A DNA stretch of 64,000 nucleotides from contig JAKSZP010004235.1 of NCBI GenBank assembly GCA_022478985.1, positions 49,044-113,043 on the forward strand, written 5' to 3'. Below the pieces are notes generated by a model. The model saw only the letters and a program-made list of their open reading frames with translations, ran no database searches and had not been told where the DNA came from. The position numbers were made by a program, and so were the translations under genes. The DNA comes from Massospora cicadina. Taxonomy: Eukaryota; Entomophthoromycota; Entomophthoromycetes; Entomophthorales; Entomophthoraceae. This document shows, piece after piece, positions 44,051 to 55,574 of the stretch (position 1 is its first letter; each line of letters begins with the position of its first letter).

Positions 44051-45508
44051 CTTTTCTCCTGTACTTATTTCTCTAGCTGTCCATATTGTAATCTCGTCTC
44101 TCTGAAACAGCTATTCAGTATCTCTTTGACTGCATTATCCTCTTCTTTCCATTCCTACTCTGGTTTTTATATATCTCATAGATTCTATCGCTCTCATGGG
44201 CTTGCAAATGGAATATGGACAACTGCAACAAGCCATCCACGTTCTAGTGCTTCTCTCCTGCCTAGTGCAGAATCTCAAAATTTTATCCTTGCAGCTGAAC
44301 AACCCATCTTACTAGTCTTTTGTCTGTATTCTTATGTAAATTAGCAATCTCAGAGAGGCGTGATCCATAATAATCTTGAAGTGTACACCATAAATGTAGG
44401 GTCAGACGTGACATACTGTCTGATCAGCACAAAGCACTTGCACTATGTAACCGTGTGGTTGCTCTCTGCTCTGGTGATTGTATTTGAGAAGAGCTCTATT
44501 GGGTGATCTAGTTCTTCTTTGTCCAACTGTGATAGATTGTGCCCATAACTAGGTCGCTGAAATCTGTATAAACTTAGAATGTCTTTAAAACTTATGGATA
44601 TATTAGGATCAGGGGCTACCATTGGCTTCTTCTTGAGCTGGTTGAAGGCATCTTATTACTCTTGTTCCTAAGTGAATATAATCTATTATTAAATAGGTGC
44701 TTTCAAGCTCAGAAATGTATATGAAGTTTGATACAAAATTGTATGTATAACCCACCATGACCAGGAACACTTGGACGTCTATCATGTACTTGGGGGACTC
44801 ATCTTAGAATAGCCCCAACCTTCCCTTGCAAGGGCTTTATTATTCTTTAATTCCCTTTGTGGCTGAGGAATTCCAACTGCCTCTTCAAGAATGAGCACTT
44901 GCTTTTATTAAGCTTGGGTTGTTCTCTTAAGCAGTTAAAAACCTCCTTCAGGTGTGCTGGATGATCCCTGACGACTTTTAGAATACTTTGATATTGTTTT
45001 CATAAATGAGCAACTTGACATCTTCAGATCTATGGCAATATGATCCGACACTCATTTAAACATAAATGGGGTGTTGCACAAGCCTTATGGCATAAGTTTT
45101 GGTTTTACAGGCCTTGACTGGTTATAAGCGCACACTTATCCTGGTCTTCTGATGACATTTCCATCTGCCAATATCCTCTTGCCAAGTCCATGACTGAGAG
45201 ATAGCGCTATCCTCCAATCCATTTCAAGGCATTATTGATGAACAGTGGGGGATAAGACTCTTTCTTCATCATATCATTCAATCTTTGGTATTCCAGACTA
45301 TGCAGTAAGTCCCATCCTTCTTTCTCACTAGCAGAAGGGGTGACGCCCAGAGACTCTTGGAGGGGAGCACCAAACCTGCATTATAGGTTGATGTAATATC
45401 AAAAAATGACTTCTTATTTAATCCTGGAACAACGGTAAGGCTTTGATTGTAAGGGTATGGAACTCTCAGTGTTAATCCAGTGAACTTTCTTACACAAGTT
45501 ATATCCAT
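44051..45508 (-). pseudogene. element H reverse transcriptase and RNase H remnant
   Basis: SLWASPLLLVRKKDGTYCIV lies near 45,340, MKKESYPPLFINNALKWIGG near 45,230 and LSVMDLARGYWQMEMSSEDQ near 45,170. RNase H is seen as GVHFKIIMDHASLRLL near 44,370. The catalytic polymerase box is no longer readable with confidence. Frames change every few dozen codons. Confidence 0.65.
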
Positions 45509-45539
45509 TAAAACTCTTATAAAATATCTGAGTATTAAT

Positions 45540-46640
45540 CCAAGAGTTCGCTGAGTTCATGATTTTGTTGTGTGGTTGGCTCTTACAGCTCAATCATTTT
45601 GATACTGACAATGGCATGAACTGATTCAACGTTGTCATAGTGGTATATCTTTGCTTTAGCAATGGTTTGACCATCCTTGACCTTAGCAGTCTGTTTGACA
45701 ATTTTTAAAAAGGAGAACTTTGACTTCTCCTTGTTAGGTAAAATTCAGGCATCAATTTGAGTTCCTGTTCTCTGACTCCTTTGGGACAGTAAATCTCAAG
45801 CATAGTCTGTTCAGGTATATTAATGCTGATTTGATCAACATGACCATCTGTTTTCCAGGAAGTAGGTCCATCTCTTTTTTAATGGCGTATAAGGGAAAAC
45901 AAACTCTTCTTTTTTTCTCCAGAGGTTTGCTGTTTCATACCCTTCGTCTTCATGATATATCTGACCAGCTAAATGGGATGCTCTGTTTTTTTATGATAGT
46001 CTCTTATTTTGATACTTCTTTTTTTCATCTTGTTACACAAGTGGCCTCTGGTAGTTGAGAAAATGACTGAACACTTGTTTAAATTAAAGATTTATCAAAA
46101 CTCAAATAGGTATTTGTGCTCCTATGAGGAAATTGTATTAGTTATTCTCAAGCACCACAGTTGGAGCAGACAAGATATGTGTTAAATCGCAAGGGTATCA
46201 TGTGATAGGATCCTAGTGCTTTGTATGACTCAGGCATGAATGTTCTGAATTTATCCTAGTAATTGATGTCTGATGCAAACTTCAAACTTCTTCATGAGCT
46301 TGGAAGACATAATGTTAACTGGAGCGCTGGTATACAGTATTACTAAAACATTGACTTTATATAAGGTGACTTCCATTTTAGTAATACACTTGCCGTTATC
46401 CATCCCACGCGGTAAGAATGGGACTGACTGTCTTACTTAGTCTCCCTAACTCTCATGAGGAAGGTCTCATTGCAAGCCTTGGGTAAATCGCATCTACAAT
46501 TGAAATCTTCTTAAATGTGGTGTCCACATAATTCTTGCCATCTGAGATACTGTCAATGATATGTATGGGCTTATAATCTTAGTCCAATCAAGTCTGTTTA
46601 GTAGGCTCAAACTTCGTTTAATTAGGTCTGAGGCAGACGG
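45540..46640 (-). pseudogene. element H protease region remnant
   Basis: Near 46,540 the minus strand gives IIDSISDGKNYVDTTFKKIS, which lines up with the protease loop of E (VDTGAGKNYID) with the DTG triad changed. The rest of the interval is a decayed linker to the polymerase. The insertion of element I at 46,645 separates it from gag. Confidence 0.45.
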
Positions 46641-46644
46641 AAAC

Positions 46645-47540
46645 TGTAAGGAGAGTATCTGTAACTCTCCCATTTCCAGCGAGGTGGTGCGAGATGCACA
46701 GACACACTACTAGGGAAATAATATTAAAGGGAAGATTAAAAGGGCACCGCTAAGGATGCTGAAGCAAAAGGAACACAGGGCAAGGGTGTACAACGCTATA
46801 TTTGTAGTTGAAAGCAATTAAATAACAATACTTGGTAGGACCTCAAGGGGAGTCCACAACCAAGCGAAGATCTGTGTGGTAGTGCCTGGGTGCCTCAATA
46901 TGGAGGGGGCCAGGGCGGCCCAGCGGTGTACCAGATATGGTAGATATTTTTGTTATAATAAAACGGCCAATGTTGATAGAGACCTCCTTGAGGAGGTCCG
47001 CACAAAAAGTTCGCCCAAGGAACCATATTTTAAAAAGTGTAAGATAATGGGAATTTTTATTAAGGAAGTTGACCAATGAGGAAGGTTGGTCTCAAGAAAA
47101 CATACTTAAACAATTGGGGGGGGGAATTGTCGATTTGTGAAAGTAGTGCTAAGTCCAGGTGCACAAATAGGTGCACGCTTCCATCACCCAGGGTACTATA
47201 TCTAGAGATTGACCAAACTTGAGCTACTGATTGTAGGCATAGCCAACCAGATTTAGAAATTTAAAAAATTGAATGGGTTTCAAAAACCCATTTGCCAAGC
47301 AACCAAAACAAATCATTGTCATTAAGAATATTTCTAGTGCGTTTAAAGCCCTTACCATAACACAGGGCTGAGCATTATGCACATCCCCTAGACCAATATG
47401 GGAATATCTGGCCTGAACCCAGCGCTGGTCCAGGGTATGTTTGATGTCAGGAAGGGCTGCTAACTTCATTTTTTTGGCCTCCTGATGACTAGCTTTATCC
47501 CTACAGTTGTTACCCTCAATCATGTCATCAGGCCATGACA
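46645..47540 (-). repeat. left LTR of element I (3' LTR)
   Basis: Partner of 52,409-53,308. Contains a run of nine G at about 47,116-47,124 and, in U3, the tail of the Pol frame (47,224-47,540). Confidence 0.88.
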
Positions 47541-47880
47541 CTACCCTCTTATTTTTTGAGGCTTCAACCCCTCCAGGGACTTTCACCAGTGAAAAGTTCT
47601 TGTGGGCTGAGGCCAACTTCATAACAGCGATGGTTTGCTGAGACTTGGGTCCTGCAGACTCAGGGAACCGCTCGTGGAAAACTTTGATCAGATCCTGGGA
47701 ATGGACGCAGTCACACGCTGGTACCCAACTATTTTCTGCTGCATCAAATCCCTTCCAGGATACTAGGTACTTAAGCCTCCTTCTGACTCTGCGTGAGGCT
47801 ACAATCTCCTTCACTTCCCATTCCGGCGCCCCATCCACAAGATAAACCTCTGGAGTCTCTGGTGGGGGGCCCTCAAACAA
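47224..47880 (-). pseudogene. element I chromodomain and U3-encoded Pol tail with membrane helix
   Basis: The frame is open for 218 codons. A chromodomain (EWEVKEIVASRRVRRRLKYL, then VSWKGFDAAENSWVPACD) is followed by about 60 codons of basic linker. The frame then crosses the LTR edge at 47,540 and continues 105 codons within the LTR, starting WPDDMIEGNN and ending with a hydrophobic stretch ALEIFLMTMICFGCLANGFL and VGYAYNQ. The other LTR keeps most of the same residues, with two stops. A chromodomain protein ending in a membrane helix would be unusual. Confidence 0.65.
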
Positions 47881-48089
47881 CGTAAGCTTATTTCATGGAA
47901 TACCATAAAGATCCAGAATGAGGGGGTGATTCAACTGGTTTGAGGCGTGGCCCACTTTTCTGACAACGCGGTAAGTCCCAATCCTCTTTGGTCCCAGTTT
48001 TTTGCATGGTTGCTTGATGAGGATGTTTTAGCATCCAGCATCACGAGATCCCCTTCTTTGTATGCAGGACCTACATTTCAGGGTAAATC

Positions 48090-48650
48090 CTGACATTAGT
48101 AGAATTCCTGAGATTACAGACATTATCCATCATATCAAGAGGATATGTGATGAAGTTAGATTGAATAATTGCATATCAAATGAATAATTGTAGTGAAAAT
48201 GTTGTAAATAATTTATATTACCTCAATTGTAATAACATCAGGTCAGTTAATTGCACCAAACCAACTTTACGATGTGACTGAGACGATTCCCTCTGCCTTT
48301 CAAAATCACATGCAATTTTCAATCTAATAAGTTTCAGAGAAGAATAGTGCACTATTCTAATATCAATTAAGCTTAGTTAAGTCCAGTAAGTTGGATGGTA
48401 TATAAAACCAAGGTATTCATTTGGTTTATCTTTGCGGTCAATAAAAGTATTCTTTATCATGCAAACACTATTAAGTTTGTTTACTAAAGTGTTATCAATA
48501 CTGATCAACCCCCAGCCTACAAGAAACTCCATTCCAACTTTCCCCATTTAAAACCATATCTTTAGGCAACTCCCATACCAGCTTACCCACTATTCTTTAT
48601 ACCTGGACACCTCTTGTGTACTTGTCATACTGGATCTAACCCCTTGGCTA
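48090..48650 (+). repeat. probable solo LTR inserted in element I integrase
   Basis: This AT-rich block interrupts the integrase and has no pol frame. TATATAAAA at 48,399-48,407 is followed by AATAAA at 48,440-48,445, a spacing typical of LTR promoter and polyadenylation signals. I could not fix its ends or a target duplication; the limits are approximate. Confidence 0.3.
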
Positions 48651-49560
48651 TGCTAGCTCATGGTTAGCTACCACCAACCAGGTCAGTAGTACACCAGTCC
48701 CTGACACTACCCATCTCTTCCTGTCTGCGTTCTCCTTATAAGCTTGCATAGCTGCATCCAAGTTCGTGATACCCCTTTGGTGTAAATTCTTGATCATTTT
48801 TGCAAAGTCCATCACCGCTTCCACCTTGGATCCACAACTGGGCTTCATGTTGAAGGCGGGGTTGAAGCCATAGTTGGCGAAGAAGGGGAGCAACCGATTG
48901 ATGCACGTTGGGCGTTGTTATAGCTAAATTGGGCCATGGGGAGATGGGAAACTCAATCTGAATGGTCTGCGGCGGTGTAACACTGTAGGAACTGCTCAAA
49001 GCACTGGTTCACTTGTTCAATATGCCCATCTGATTGGGGTGATAGGCATTTGAACGGCAGGGAAGGATCTGAAGAGCCTTACACAACTCTTCCCAAAAGA
49101 CAGAAGTAAACTGAGCCCCAAATTACTAATTATCTCTTGGGGGACCCCATGAAGAGCAAACACGCAAAATACGAAGAGCCTGGCCATCTCTGCCGCGGTT
49201 ACTGTGGTTCTGCAAGGGCTAAAGTGGGTGAACTCGTAAAAGGTCCACCACTACCATATAATGTTGTACACATCTGATGAAGGTAACTCCACAATGAAAT
49301 CCACCAATACAGAAGTCCAAGGCCCTTCAGCCTTATGAACTGGTACCAACAACCCCGCGAGGGGCTGGCGATTTGGCTTCATTTGATTGTAGACCAGGCA
49401 CTCCTTACAATACCTGACAACCTGCGTGGCTAATCCCTTCCAATTGTAAGTGTGACTAATTCGCTCTAGCGTCTTTGCCTTCCCAGGATGCCCCAACGGT
49501 GATACCATCATGATGGTCTCAGATGATTTCCAGGCGAAGTGGTCCAGCAGGAACTCATAG
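48651..49560 (-). pseudogene. element I integrase remnant
   Basis: The zinc domain reads GHPGKAKTLERISHTYNW and YCKECLVYNQMK. The first core strand is SVLVDFIVELPSSD. The second Asp and the Glu region are decayed (49,000-49,250). MLPFFANYGFNPAFNM near 48,870 is the post-core segment, and YKENADRKRW precedes the AT-rich insertion. Continuation after the insertion leads to the chromodomain frame. Confidence 0.75.
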
Positions 49561-49569
49561 ACGCCTTTG

Positions 49570-51100
49570 AAACCACACCATCTTATCCTTCATTGTGATA
49601 ACCACTGGTAATGTCCTCCTGATTTATCTCGCTCTTGTGAGGACCATAGGATACTTGGCTGACAAAGGCTGCGAAAGGACTACCTTTCTGAACATACCAT
49701 ATTACTCCTAATTTCAAGAGGAGAAAGCACTGGCATGCGGCCAAGGGAGAGTGAGTTGTGACACTATCTTACCAGCGGAATCATAAAGTGGGTATCATGC
49801 ATCTCTACCTCCTTAGAATTAGGAGCCAGTGCAGGGTTTGGCTCAAAGCATCCGTTAAATCATTCTCCTTTCCACTTTGTAAACTCATAAGAAAACAAAA
49901 ATTGAGCCAGGGTCTCGTGCCAGCGGGTTTGCCATGGGGTCAAGACATGAGGTGCGCGGTAGTACAAGGCGAGGTGATCTGTACATACAGGGAAGGGTTA
50001 AAATGATCTATGCAGATGATGACAACAATAAGTCAGAACCTCCACCACTGCTAATAACTCTTTGTCATGTATGGCGTAGTTTAACTCAGGAAGGGACATC
50101 TCTCTGGAAAATATCCCACTGGATGCTCTATTCCATCTTTGTCTACTTTTAATAGGGCTGACTCTATGGCGAAGTTGGAGGCATCACTAGCCACAATAAA
50201 CTCTTTTTCAGGATCTACATGGAAAATGATACTGTTAACAACTGGGTCCACTTTACAGCTTGGAAGGCATCCTTCAAAATGGGGAACACTGGAGCACTTT
50301 AGCTCCACTCTCCTTATACAGGGGCGCCACCACCTTAGAAAGATTTGGCGTGAATTTCCTAAGAAACCTGCACATATCCAAAAAAACTCCTCAATTCCTT
50401 GACCAAAGTTGGGGTGGGACACTCATGAATTGCCTTCTCCTTGTCTGGAGTTATCATGTGGCCTTAGTCAAACACGACGTTTCCCAGGAAGGTGATCTGG
50501 GATTTGAAAATTCACATTTACTGATTTTTAGCGTAAGGTCAGCTGCCCTCAAACTCTTTATTACCTGCTAAAGGTGTACTGCATGGGACTCATGATTAGG
50601 GTAAAATACAGAATATCATCCATGTAGGCTACTGTGCATACCCCCAGAAGGTCCCCAAGTCCGCATCAATATGGCGTTGAAAGATAGCAGGGGCATTTTT
50701 AAGCCCAAAAGGCATAACCCAATCTTTATAAAATCCTTTTATTGTACAAAATGCGGTTAGCCACTCCTGTCCCTTCTTGATCTGGATCTGTTTGAACGCG
50801 TTTAAGCATTCCAGTATGGAGAAGACTTTCGCCTTCTCTACAAAGCGTGCAATCTGTGAGTCCAGTGGGATGGGATGCAAGACTGGTACTGTGACGTTGT
50901 GAGATTCCTATAATATATGCATGTGAGTAAGGTACCATCGACCTTATCCACATAGAGTTTTGGGGAGCATACTGGGGAGGTACGCTCTAATTTGCGCCTT
51001 AAGCTAACTGCTCCTTAACCTACACATATAAGGTAGCTTCCTCACATACAGTCAAGGGGTAAATGGGAGAAGATATACGCACCAGATCACGGTGAGCTTA
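49570..51100 (-). pseudogene. element I reverse transcriptase and RNase H remnant
   Basis: The polymerase shows HPIPLDSQIARFVEKAKVFS, LECLNAFKQIQIKKGQEW and VMPFGLKNAPAIFQRHID. The catalytic loop reads as YMDDI across a frame change near 50,610. RNase H contains FIVASDASNFAIESALLKVD and DGIEHPVGYF near 50,160. The first Asp of the palm (normally LDL) is changed in ILECLNAF. Confidence 0.75.
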
Positions 51101-51540
51101 AACTTGCATCAAATTATGAATGAGCTGGTAATACACTGGCTGAAGCCATATCAAACGAAGATTCCAACCCCTCCAAACAGGAAGGTAAGGGTACCTCCAG
51201 AGAGGGCTTCAGCAACTGGGCAAGACTGAGAGTGTAAATATTGGGCTAGTGGGGCAGATCGCTCTATGAATTAGCCTCTGACAAGAGGACAAACTAATAT
51301 ATGACCATTCTAAAAAGTTAAGGACAAGGTGTTGCCTTTCAAGTTTGTTCTGACGTCAAACTTTCGCCACCACTCTACCTCCAAAATAAAGGGGTACAGA
51401 AGGTTTTTGATTGCTTGGAAATGTTTCTCCAAATGATACTTGTCAGCTTAATAATTTACTAACCCTAGAACCTTCAGCGTGGGAATACCTTGGGAAGCCC
51501 CTCCCCTAACCATACCACCAGGCAAGTAACTCAACTTAAA

Positions 51541-51792
51541 TTAGTTGGCTAGGTCTTGGTCTATAGAATTCTCAGAGGCTCCGGTATCCACCAAAATTGT
51601 AGTGCTGAATTTCCCTAAAGGGGATGAAAGGGCAGCTGTCAACAAAAAATATCCAGAATGGTCTTTATTCAAAGCAGAAAACGCAAATACTTTACGAGAA
51701 AATTCTTCATCAGGCATAAGCATTACTCCAGGGTATATTTCTGCATCATAGAATGGAGAAGGATAGTTGACCACTCTTACTACTGAGGTCAC
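51541..51792 (-). pseudogene. element I aspartic protease
   Basis: The frame ends with TTILVDTGASENSIDQDLAN, giving the DTG catalytic triad. The upstream 60 codons show PGVMLMPDEEFSRKVFAF and would precede the protease. The downstream second lobe lies near 51,380 as a decayed WWRKF pattern. Confidence 0.65.
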
Positions 51793-51913
51793 ATATCATA
51801 CCATATCTTCAGAAATTGCATAAACAGTTTTATATTGTAAAGTAACTCTTTTCCACAGCCTGTGTTCTGAAAACCATGGTAGGAGTCAAGTGTGGGTTCT
51901 CTGGGGTGATCTG

Positions 51914-52129
51914 TTATACTAAAATTGGTTCCAATCTAGAGCCATCAGATATGATATTTGACTCGTTTTCATATAAGTAATTGGCATTATAAAACACATT
52001 ATGGACTGTGAACAACCCTATACCCATTTTGGCGACAGGTTTTACAATGATATCCAAGGCCATCACCACCAGGCCCAACGTCAATGATACCGCCTGCATC
52101 ATCCAAATGCAGTGCTGAGGAAAAAACAT
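51914..52129 (-). pseudogene. element I gag N-terminal membrane segment
   Basis: The minus strand frame carries one clear hydrophobic helix, MMQAVSLTLGLVVMALDIIV. In position it matches the third hydrophobic helix of the gag leader in E and F. The rest of gag is missing in this element. Confidence 0.45.
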
Positions 52130-52348
52130 TTTAATAATGTTTGTTTCATGAATTTTGGGGAAAAGTCAGGAAATAATGACCCTCAGATCACAAAACATCT
52201 GACTACACCAGATACAAGCAAGAAGGGTGGGCACTTCCTAGTTGAAGGTAGCAAGAATAACGCTTGACTCACCAACCATTGGCCAAATGAGAAAACGGTG
52301 GTGAGCCTCATCAAAGCTGTGACAGTGGCAGGCGCACCCAATTTGCAC

Positions 52349-52627
52349 TCAGCAAAAGCCCCATATGGATGATATTTGTGAACATAAAATAAATTGTTGG
52401 TCGATTAATGTAAGGAGAGTATCTGTAACTCTCCCATTTCCAGCAAGGTGGTGCAAGATGCACAGCCACACTTCTAGGGAACTAGTTGTTAAAAGGAGGA
52501 TAAACAGGGCACCGCTAAGGATGCCAGAGCAAAAGAAACCCAGGGCAAGAGTGTACAACGCTGTACTTGTAGTTGAAAGCAAATAAATAACAATACTTGG
52601 TAGGAACCCAAGGGAGTCCACAACCAA
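52349..52627 (-). CDS. element I LTR-encoded hydrophobic leader
   Basis: The 92-codon frame starts MVVDSLGFLPSIVIYLL in the LTR, continues with two hydrophobic stretches (TALYTLALGFFCSGILSGAL, FILLLTTSSLEVWLCIL), crosses the LTR edge at 52,409 and stops at 52,349. The order helix, small basic or polar link, helix recalls the leaders of E and F; residue similarity is weak apart from the SGxLSxxL pattern. The left LTR has the same stretch with breaks. Confidence 0.45.
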   Translation of the reverse strand: MVVDSLGFLPSIVIYLLSTTSTALYTLALGFFCSGILSGALFILLLTTSSLEVWLCILHHLAGNGRVTDTLLTLIDQQFILCSQISSIWGFC

Positions 52628-53308
52628 GCGAAGATCTGTGTGGTAGTGCTTGGGTGCCTCAATATGGAGGGGGCCAGGGCGGCCCAGCGGTGTACCAGAT
52701 ATGGTAGATATTTTTTGTCATAATAAAACGGCCAACGTTGATAGAGACCTCCTTGAAGAGGTCCGCACCAAGGTTCGCTCAAGAAACCATATTATAAAAA
52801 ACGTAAGCTAATAGGATTTTTTATTAGGGAAGTCAACCATCAAGGAAAGATTGTCTAATAAAACATACTTAAACAATTGGGGGGGGGGGGGAATTATCGA
52901 TTGGTGGAAGTGGTGCTAATCCCAGGTGCACCAATAGGCGCACACTTCCATTGGTCAGTGTACTATAGCTTGAGTTTAATCAAACTTGAGTTACCCTATT
53001 GTAGGCATGGCCAACCCAATTTAGAATTTCGATAAAATCAAACAGATTTCTAAACCATCCGATAAGCAACCAAATTAGACCACTGACATTAAGAATATAT
53101 CCTAGTGCGTTTTACGCCCTTGCCATAAGACAGGGCTGAGAATCACGCACATTTCCTAGACCAACCTTGGCATATCTGGGCTGAACCCAGCGCTAGTCCA
53201 GGGTATGTTTGAGGTCAGGAAGGCCTGCTAACTTCACCTTTTTGGCCTCCTGATGATTAGCTTTATATTTACAGTTGGTACCCTCAATCATGTCATCAGG
53301 GCATGACA
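52409..53308 (-). repeat. right LTR of element I (5' LTR)
   Basis: Partner of 46,645-47,540. It has a run of 13 G at 52,879-52,891 where the left copy has nine. An AATAAA on the minus strand lies near 52,815. Confidence 0.88.
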
Positions 53309-53313
53309 GGAAC

Positions 53314-54191
53314 AACTACTTCACTTAGTGCTCTGATGACAAAATATCCTGAATAAACCTGTGACCCAGGCTTTCCTTCATTAATTTTCATTGGGGGGGT
53401 GTATGACAAATTGACTGGTCCTACAATCTCTTCTTTAGGTCTTTCTTTCATTTCTTCCATTATCTTAGGGCACCTTATCTATAAGTGTCCTTATTGCTGA
53501 CAGTTGTTGCATTTGAACTTGGAGAAATATGTTTACTTCCATTTTACTGGCAGTATGCCTTATCCTTAGACTTATCATTGCAACTATGAGAAACGTAAAC
53601 GGCCTTTCTATTAGGGTGACGTTACAATTATTATGATGGTTCCGAGTCTACACTCCATTTTATATGAGTTTTAATGTCATCAAGGACTCCTTAATGGTAT
53701 TCAGAGATTCAGCGGGTTTCACTGCAAAGGTCATGTGCATCAGGAGTTGCAGATGTAATTCTAGAAAACTAAGCAAGGCTGTCTTTTTGTTGACTAGATA
53801 TAAGGATCCAGCTGTAGAAATTTGTTGTGCCTTGAGATAAAACCAGTTTGTATAGCCCACAACTAATTAAGATTTCTTCATTAGCATTGTGAGGAATTCT
53901 TGCTTCATGGCATGAACGTCCTGTGCGCTTCTAAACTTATAAATAAGAATCTCTTCAACTTCAGCCTAAGCGTGATGGGGTGAAGTATAGCTTCAAGAAA
54001 CTGCTGTGTTTCTCAGCTCATTATCCCTATATATGGCGAGCTTTCTGTTTGTTACTGGCTCCATTCATGCTGTTTTTGCATAACTGATTTTCTAATTAGA
54101 GTTCCCTCACCAGGATTGATCTTAGTCTTTAAGTACAGGCTTAAATTGGGATTTTCTTTAGGCTTATTATTACGTGTTGGTTATACCACCA
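53314..54191 (-). pseudogene. element H gag remnant
   Basis: Near the LTR the minus strand reads NPNLSLYLKTKINPGEGTLI, then KSVMQKQHEW; near 53,800 it gives ISTAGSLYLVNKKTALLSFL. A zinc knuckle at about 53,469-53,512 reads C-NN-C-QQ(stop)G-H-L(stop)IR-C, a CX2CX4HX4C pattern with two stops. The zinc knuckle distinguishes H from the gags of A, E, F and L. Confidence 0.6.
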
Positions 54192-55048
54192 TGTAAAATT
54201 TTGGGTAGTTTACTGCACAGGTTGGTTGTAAAATAATATTACAAACAATAGTCGTATAATGACAACTAGTAGGTTGAGTTTTCAAAATAGGTGGTAACAA
54301 ATCCACTCTGGTAATTGTAATTGAGAAAAACAACTAGAGACCTTTTTTACCTTCAATTTTCAATTTATAAGTAAACAAAAATATATTTCAGTTGAGTTCT
54401 GCTTTTTATTATTAAAATGCTAGGTGTTTTTATAGGCAGAAGGTGGACAACCTTTTAGATAATTCTCTGAAAATCAACTGATTAGCCCTTCAAAACTTAT
54501 AACCTTAAGGATTAACTTCTGATTGTAGAAAATGTCTTCATTTTAATTAATCCCCAGAAGTGTAACCTTTTACAGATTGGCAACCATCCCCATGTGTTAG
54601 GAACTGTATGCAGATGGTCTGAGGGGCCGTGTTACCTGATTACTACTACTAGCTACCACCAAAACAAGCGTTAAAACATTTCAGTAGCTTTGTTAAAACG
54701 ACCCTAATTGTTCAGCGCCTCTGCTGTAACGATTCATTATAGAAATCTGAATATCAGCAATCAGGACCTCATTAAATTGCCTAATTAATATTGTTGGGCA
54801 TTATGGCCAATGAAATATCAATCAAAACAATCGTCAGATTATGTCCTTTGATGAATTTCAACTACTAATTTAGTTGGGGATGATCCCTAAAGAAATATTA
54901 TTCAAAACTAACTGTTGGATTAAATCCTTTGATATTTATGATTAATAATTTAGTCAGCAACCATTGCCAAACAATTAATTGCTTTAACAACCATCAATTT
55001 TCTAATTGGCAAGCGAGATGGATAATGTGGTCAACCAAATTTTCAACA
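54192..55048 (-). repeat. probable 5' LTR of element H
   Basis: The minus strand reads TGTTGAAAATTTGG at the start and AAAATTTTACA at the end. TATAAAAACACC near 54,430 and a nearby AATAATAAAAAG give promoter and polyadenylation-like signals. The sequence right after the end is TGGTGGTATAACC, a plausible primer-binding site. No second LTR was found, so this rests on signals and position. Confidence 0.45.
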
Positions 55049-55560
55049 CATCCCTCACTTGACCAGATTACCTAGCAATACAGTTTTTCAAAAGCACTTG
55101 CTTCTTCTCAGGACTTAACTAACAAGCCTAGTTCAGAGGTCCATCTACTGGACTTAACCATCTCATTAGTTCAGAGGTCCCCTTCTTGCTGCCACCTCTG
55201 TTGAGTGTGGTCATATGGCCTCATGCCATACCAGGACTATTTGGCCTCAACACTGGCCATACCTTGGAAAACCTGTACTCCTCCAGGTTGGGCTCTCCAT
55301 TTGCAATCATAGCAGATCTTCTTCATTTCTAGGAACAACATCTTTAGCAGCTCAGGACTAATTCCGACAGACCCAGTTGCAACCCAAGCTGGCCCTGCCA
55401 ATGATAGTAGAGACAATTCCCAATGATTTTTTATATGAGTGTTAAAATTTGATTTTTTTAAATATATTTTCATTATTATTGAATTATTTAATTATGTTTT
55501 TTATACTGGTGTTTAATTTTTTTCTTTTTTTGTATTTTTTCTTTTTAGTGCCAATTTTTA
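55049..55560. other. AT-rich spacer between elements H and J
   Basis: T-rich runs dominate near 55,450-55,550. A 78-codon minus frame at 55,237-55,473 is not recognised and not assigned. It may hold the 3' LTR of J. Confidence 0.3.
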
Positions 55561-55574
55561 AATACTTGCTATGA

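Larger units (their letters stand above)
46645..53308 (-). mobile_element. chromodomain Ty3 element I inside element H
   Basis: LTRs of 896 and 900 bp start TGTAAGGAGAG and end CATGACA (plus-strand reading). Flanks GAAAC and GGAAC (46,640 and 53,309) are a 5-bp duplication with one change. Minus-strand order: LTR with a hydrophobic leader frame, a further membrane segment, protease, reverse transcriptase, RNase H, integrase, chromodomain, tail in U3. Most of gag is missing: only about 120 bp separate the membrane segment from the protease frame. A separate AT-rich insertion sits in the integrase. Confidence 0.9.
41780..55048 (-). mobile_element. Ty3-type element H, broken by two insertions
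   Basis: Minus-strand order is LTR (54,192-55,048), gag, then element I, then protease, reverse transcriptase, RNase H and integrase, which is itself cut by a 1.67-kb-family LTR. The 3' LTR is not recognised. Heavy decay: the integrase aspartates and several frames are lost. A primer-binding word TGGTGGTATAACC follows the LTR and differs from that of elements A, C, D and L. Confidence 0.7.

Noticed and set aside
54192..55048. Treating this block and the solo LTR at 33,608 as one family
   Set aside because: They share the order TATA-AATAAA and similar ends, but I see no convincing overall similarity.
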